In this document: positions 5,897 to 8,757 of the stretch, one piece after another
How the letters are laid out: each line of letters starts with the position of its first letter
How positions within the stretch are numbered: position 1 is the stretch's first letter
Assembly (NCBI GenBank): GCA_023443095.1
Contig: JAEZVV010000142.1
Coordinates: 1-8,757 of the forward strand
Length of the DNA stretch: 8,757 nt
Reading direction: 5' to 3'
DNA from: Pseudomonadota bacterium
Lineage (GTDB): Bacteria; Pseudomonadota; Gammaproteobacteria; Burkholderiales; Burkholderiaceae_F
Translations under genes and position numbers: made by a program
Notes under the pieces: generated by a model
The model's input: the letters and a program-made list of their open reading frames with translations, nothing else
Databases searched by the model: none
Told to the model about the DNA's origin: nothing

Positions 5897-8487
5897 GGCA
5901 GAGGCGGATCCTGCGGCAGTTCGATGGTGAAGGTCGAGCCGCGGCCCAATTCGCTCGTGACGGTGAGCCGGCCACCGTGCGCCTCGGCGATGCCGCGCGA
6001 AATCGCCAGGCCCAGGCCGGTGCCGCCGGCGCGGCGGGTCGAGCTCATGTCGACCTGGTGGAACTTCTCGAAGATGCGTTCGATCTGATCGGGGGCGATG
6101 CCGATGCCGTGGTCGGCCACCTCGATCGCGATCGACGCGCCTCGTCGCAAGACGCGGATCTCGACCCGCGGCGCCGAGTCGCTGTAACGCACGGCGTTGC
6201 TGATCAGGTTGACGAGCAGCTGGCGCAAGCGGCCGGGGTCGGCCACGAGCCCCTCCGCCGTCGGTTCGACGCTGATACCGACTTCGAAATCGTGCTGGCC
6301 GCGCACGTAGCCGACAGCCTGTTCGATCAGGGCGCTGGCGGCGATCTTCTGGCGCTTGAGCTTGAGCATGCCGGCCTCGATCCGGGAGATGTCGAGCCAG
6401 TCGTCGATCAGGCCCTGGAGGCGGGTCGTGTCGTCGAGCATGTCGGCCAGCAGCTCGCGGCGGAAGTCTTCGCTCCATTGCGCCTCGTCGCGCAGCAGGG
6501 TCTCGGCGTGCATGCGCAGCGAGGTGACCGGGGTCTTGAACTCGTGCGCCGCCACCGAGATCAGACTGCCCTTGAGGCGTTCGACCTCGGCTTCGCGAGT
6601 CACGTCGCGCAGCATCAGCCCGCGCCCGAGCGGGGCGTCGCGTTCGTCGAGCACCTCGAAGGTGGTCGCCGCGAAATGGCGCTTGGCTCCGCGCCCGGCC
6701 TGGCACAAAAGGGCGTGGCTGGCGCCGCCGCCCAGCAGCTGGGCGAGTTCGTCGGCGCGGGTAAAGCCGCTCGCTTCCGCGATCGCGGGGATCGCTTCGG
6801 CGGTCTGGCTCTCGAGCGCGACCGCCTCGACGCCGAGCAGGCGCGTCATCGAGCGGTTGGCGTACAAGATCCTCGCCTTGCCGTCGAGCAGCAGGAAGGC
6901 CTCGTTCATGCTTTCGAAAATCGCGGCCAGCGTGGCGTGCTGACGGTGCGAGGTGCGGTAGAGCCGTTCGTTTTCAAGAACGATGGCGAGGGACCGTGCC
7001 AGGCGGGCGAGCGAACGCAGCTGCGGCGCCGACAGGGCGTCGGCGCTGGCGATCAGATGGCCGCAGACCCGGCTGCCGAAAGTCACGTCGATCCGGTGGT
7101 GGCCGGGGCCGGCCGCCGGCGGCGGGGCAGGGTGTTCGGCGTCGGCGAGCTCGAGCCGCAAGGCGTCCAGTCCGAGCAGCTGGCGGAAGCTCTCGAGCGT
7201 GGTGGCGGCCAGGTCCTGGACCTTGGTGCCGGGGCGGATCGGTGCGAGCAAGGCGTTGATCGCCTGCAGCTCGCGCCGCCGCTGGCTGAGCGACGCGGTG
7301 CGTGCGCGGACCCGGTCTTCGAGGCGGTGGTTGGCTTCGAGCAGACGGTCGCGCGCCTCCCTCACTTCGCGCGCCATGCCGTGGAAACTCTGCAGCAGGG
7401 TGCGCAGCTCGCGCGGCAGGCGCTCTTCGTCGGCGGGGCTGCGCGGCAGGTCGAACTCGTTGGTGCGGATGCGGCGGGTGTGGGCGACCAGCAGGTCGAG
7501 CGCCCGGGTCAGGCGGCGAGCGGCGCCGGCGGCGACGAACCAGGTGATCAGCAGCACTCCGCCGAGCAGGGCGATGCCGGCCAGCAGACCTTCGCGCAGG
7601 GCCGCGTCGCGCGAGGCGATCGGCCGGCTCACCCACACCAGCCAGCCGGGTTCGCCCACGGCGCGGAAAGTCGACAAGACGTCCTGACCGATCAGGTTCG
7701 AGCGATGCCGCAGCTCGCCGCTCGTGCCGCCGCGCATGGCGGCGAATACCGGCTCGGCCTTGAGCGCTGCGGGCGAGGCCTCGACGTCGAAGGCCGGGTG
7801 GTAGATCGGCTGGCCGAGCACGTCGACGATCACGGCGTAGGCGCCGGGGCCGTAGGCGCGGCTCGAGGCGAGCTGTCCGATGCGGGCAAGGTCGAGCGCG
7901 CCGAGCACGAAGCCCGCCATGGCGCCGGTCCGGTCGAAATACGGGCTGACGATGGTGACGAGCTGGCGCTCGGTGCCGCCGCGGCCCTTCATGACCGGAG
8001 AGATCACCGTCCTGCGCTCGCGCAGCAAGGCGGCATAGTGCCAGCGGTCGCTGAAATCGACCCCGACCATCGATTCCCCGGCCGCGTTGAACACGGGGTA
8101 GAAGGCGAGGGTGACGGCGCGGGCGTCAGCGAAATACATGTTGATGAAACCGGGAAACTGACGGTGCATCGCCTCCAGGATGGCGTCGAGCTGGCGGCGG
8201 TCGCGATTGCCGGTCGCGCTCACCTGGGCCGCGGCAGCCTCGATCACGCGACGGTGCATTTCGACGAAGCTGGCGACGTCGCTGGCGAGGCGTTCGGTGG
8301 CTTCGGCCTGCTGGACGTCGCCGGCGCGGGCCAGGTTGACCAGCTGGTAGGCCTGGATCACGGCCAGCACCAGGGCCGGGATCAGGGCGGTGAGCACAAG
8401 CGCGATCGTCAGGTAGACGCGGACGCTGCGGCCGCGGCCGGCGTGGCGTGTTAACAGACGAGGAAAAAGGGATTCGAGATACGCCAT
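5893..8487 (-). CDS. Membrane sensor histidine kinase with dCache-like periplasmic, HAMP, GAF-like and PAS domains
   Basis: An 864-residue inner-membrane kinase. TM1 is at about 25-48 and TM2 at about 300-322. The roughly 250 residues between form a periplasmic sensor of dCache type, shown by VGVDFSDRWHY (141-151), ERRTVISPV (157-165), VTIVSPYFDRTGAMAGFVLGAL (split at 177-186 and 187-198) and GWLVWVSRP (281-289). Next come a HAMP segment (about 320-375), a coiled coil (about 372-412), a GAF-like domain (about 420-510), a PAS domain (about 515-630), HisKA with phosphoacceptor His648 in VAAHEFKTP, and HATPase_c with an N box (Asn760, Asn764), G1 (DHGIGI, 792-797), an F box (IFEKFHQ) and G2 (GGTGLGLA, 821-828). 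All catalytic boxes are intact. The start is uncertain. I chose the ATG at 8487, which leaves a short cytosolic tail before TM1; an in-frame GTG at 8520 would add 11 residues, and neither has a clear ribosome site. It transfers phosphate to the coupled response regulator. The ligand is unknown. Confidence 0.93.
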   Translation of the reverse strand: MAYLESLFPRLLTRHAGRGRSVRVYLTIALVLTALIPALVLAVIQAYQLVNLARAGDVQQAEATERLASDVASFVEMHRRVIEAAAAQVSATGNRDRRQLDAILEAMHRQFPGFINMYFADARAVTLAFYPVFNAAGESMVGVDFSDRWHYAALLRERRTVISPVMKGRGGTERQLVTIVSPYFDRTGAMAGFVLGALDLARIGQLASSRAYGPGAYAVIVDVLGQPIYHPAFDVEASPAALKAEPVFAAMRGGTSGELRHRSNLIGQDVLSTFRAVGEPGWLVWVSRPIASRDAALREGLLAGIALLGGVLLITWFVAAGAARRLTRALDLLVAHTRRIRTNEFDLPRSPADEERLPRELRTLLQSFHGMAREVREARDRLLEANHRLEDRVRARTASLSQRRRELQAINALLAPIRPGTKVQDLAATTLESFRQLLGLDALRLELADAEHPAPPPAAGPGHHRIDVTFGSRVCGHLIASADALSAPQLRSLARLARSLAIVLENERLYRTSHRQHATLAAIFESMNEAFLLLDGKARILYANRSMTRLLGVEAVALESQTAEAIPAIAEASGFTRADELAQLLGGGASHALLCQAGRGAKRHFAATTFEVLDERDAPLGRGLMLRDVTREAEVERLKGSLISVAAHEFKTPVTSLRMHAETLLRDEAQWSEDFRRELLADMLDDTTRLQGLIDDWLDISRIEAGMLKLKRQKIAASALIEQAVGYVRGQHDFEVGISVEPTAEGLVADPGRLRQLLVNLISNAVRYSDSAPRVEIRVLRRGASIAIEVADHGIGIAPDQIERIFEKFHQVDMSSTRRAGGTGLGLAISRGIAEAHGGRLTVTSELGRGSTFTIELPQDPPLP

Positions 8488-8543
8488 CGCGGCAGGAAAA
8501 CGCGCGCACCGCCTGGCCACACGCCATAGTCAGAATCGAGACG

Positions 8544-8549
8544 ATTATG
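8544..8549 (-). promoter_or_regulatory. Possible -10 hexamer of the sensor kinase operon
   Basis: On the minus strand CATAAT (five of six bases of TATAAT) lies about 57 bases before the kinase ATG at 8487. No matching -35 hexamer is seen at 15-18 bases. A start near 8537 would give a leader of about 50 bases and would allow either proposed kinase start codon. The evidence is the hexamer and its position only. Confidence 0.25.
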
Positions 8550-8607
8550 GCCTGCGTCCCTCGCGGCCGATCCCGGTGCAAACCCTGCGGCGGCGGCTCT
8601 GGCTTGA

Positions 8608-8757
8608 CCTGGAGCGGACCCGGTTCGTTCAACCGAAGTGGGTAAGGACGGGGGGCGGGACTTGCGCCTGCTCAAGGCCGACGTCGCCGACTGGAGCAAG
8701 GTGATTCCGTCTGGGCCGGTGCGATGGCCGCAGACTCCCCTGCGATATGCCGGAACG
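8608..8757 (+). CDS. Possible 5' part of an unidentified gene running off the right edge
   Basis: After a TGA at 8605-8607 this plus-strand frame stays open to the window end. A GTG at 8638 could start a peptide reading VGKDGGRDLRLLKADVADW and onward. About 20 of the first 22 codons from that GTG end in G or C, as in the real genes here; the bias weakens toward the edge. There is no clear ribosome site before the GTG, and I recognise no family. If real, the gene would be divergent from the kinase operon. A degenerate remnant or a chance open frame is at least as likely. Confidence 0.2.

Larger units (their letters stand above)
8488..8757. other. Region upstream of the kinase operon, no certain gene
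   Basis: These 270 bases hold the presumed leader and promoter of the kinase operon and, to the right, sequence whose coding status is unclear. I see no tRNA, no terminator with a T tract and no long repeat. Open frames on both strands reach the right edge. The minus-strand one would overlap the kinase start (stop at 8451) and has a composition typical of a shadow frame. The most gene-like frame is on the plus strand from 8608 and is listed separately. Confidence 0.5.

Noticed and set aside
4943..6088. 381-codon plus-strand frame starting inside the cytochrome gene
   Set aside because: It runs through the cytochrome gene in another frame, the convergent hairpins and the response regulator in antisense. 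No single gene could span these features.
5977..8454. 825-codon open frame on the plus strand opposite the sensor kinase
   Set aside because: The minus strand has all the kinase catalytic boxes. The plus-strand translation is low-complexity Gly/Ala/Asp/Val/Arg without motifs.
8451..8757. Minus-strand open frame entering from the right edge and ending at 8451
   Set aside because: It would overlap the kinase start by about 37 bases and its translation (Ser, Arg, Pro and Ala rich) shows no motif. It is more likely a chance frame than the end of an upstream operon gene.
1..8757. CRISPR array, insertion sequence, tRNA or rRNA
   Set aside because: I looked for regularly spaced repeats, transposase motifs with terminal repeats and cloverleaf-like segments, and found none.

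Overview
The window is GC-rich DNA. It looks like chromosome from a Gram-negative proteobacterium, most likely a betaproteobacterium of the Rhodocyclales/Azoarcus type. The reasons are the large single-chain PurL with an acidic insertion of about 23 residues before its LFSEELGAV motif, the Tat/Sec-exported periplasmic redox pair, and the strong G/C bias at third codon positions. The taxonomic call is an inference; there is no rRNA or other marker here.

Layout, left to right. (1) Bases 1-2954, + strand: the 3' three quarters of purL (formylglycinamidine ribonucleotide synthase), cut by the left window edge and closed by a textbook rho-independent terminator at 2975-3002. (2) Bases 3003-3184: an intergenic control region. 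It has an AT-rich island with a possible -10, a widely spaced inverted repeat (GATCAAGC / GCTTGATC) around it, a short dyad (TGCACC-CC-GGTGCA), and a good Shine-Dalgarno. (3) Bases 3185-5097, + strand: a two-gene operon. It encodes a Tat-exported FAD reductase of the flavocytochrome c / fumarate reductase family and a small Sec-exported tetraheme cytochrome c. (4) Bases 5098-5176: a GC-rich intergenic stretch with two tandem hairpins between convergent genes. (5) Bases 5177-8487, - strand: a two-component operon. A large membrane sensor kinase (dCache-like periplasmic domain, HAMP, GAF-like, PAS, HisKA, HATPase) is followed, with a 4-base overlap, by an OmpR/KdpE-type response regulator. (6) Bases 8488-8757: the presumed leader of the kinase operon plus an unassigned stretch running off the right edge.

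How the genes may work together. The flavoprotein and the cytochrome correspond to the catalytic and heme domains of Shewanella-type flavocytochrome c fumarate reductase (FccA), split into two genes and sent through different export routes. Four heme-binding motifs plus exactly four further histidines suggest a bis-His heme wire feeding electrons to the FAD enzyme, so this is probably a periplasmic terminal reductase for an unsaturated organic acceptor. The active site keeps the equivalents of the FccA catalytic Arg402, the substrate-binding Arg544 and His365. It replaces the His503-His504 pair with Asn-Tyr and seems to lose Arg381. The substrate is therefore probably not fumarate and cannot be named from sequence. 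The convergent sensor/regulator pair, with its large extracytoplasmic ligand domain, is a reasonable candidate for sensing the acceptor and controlling the operon, but that link rests on adjacency alone. The reductase-cytochrome pair with its own regulatory region and neighbouring two-component system is the most interesting part of the window; purL is ordinary housekeeping.
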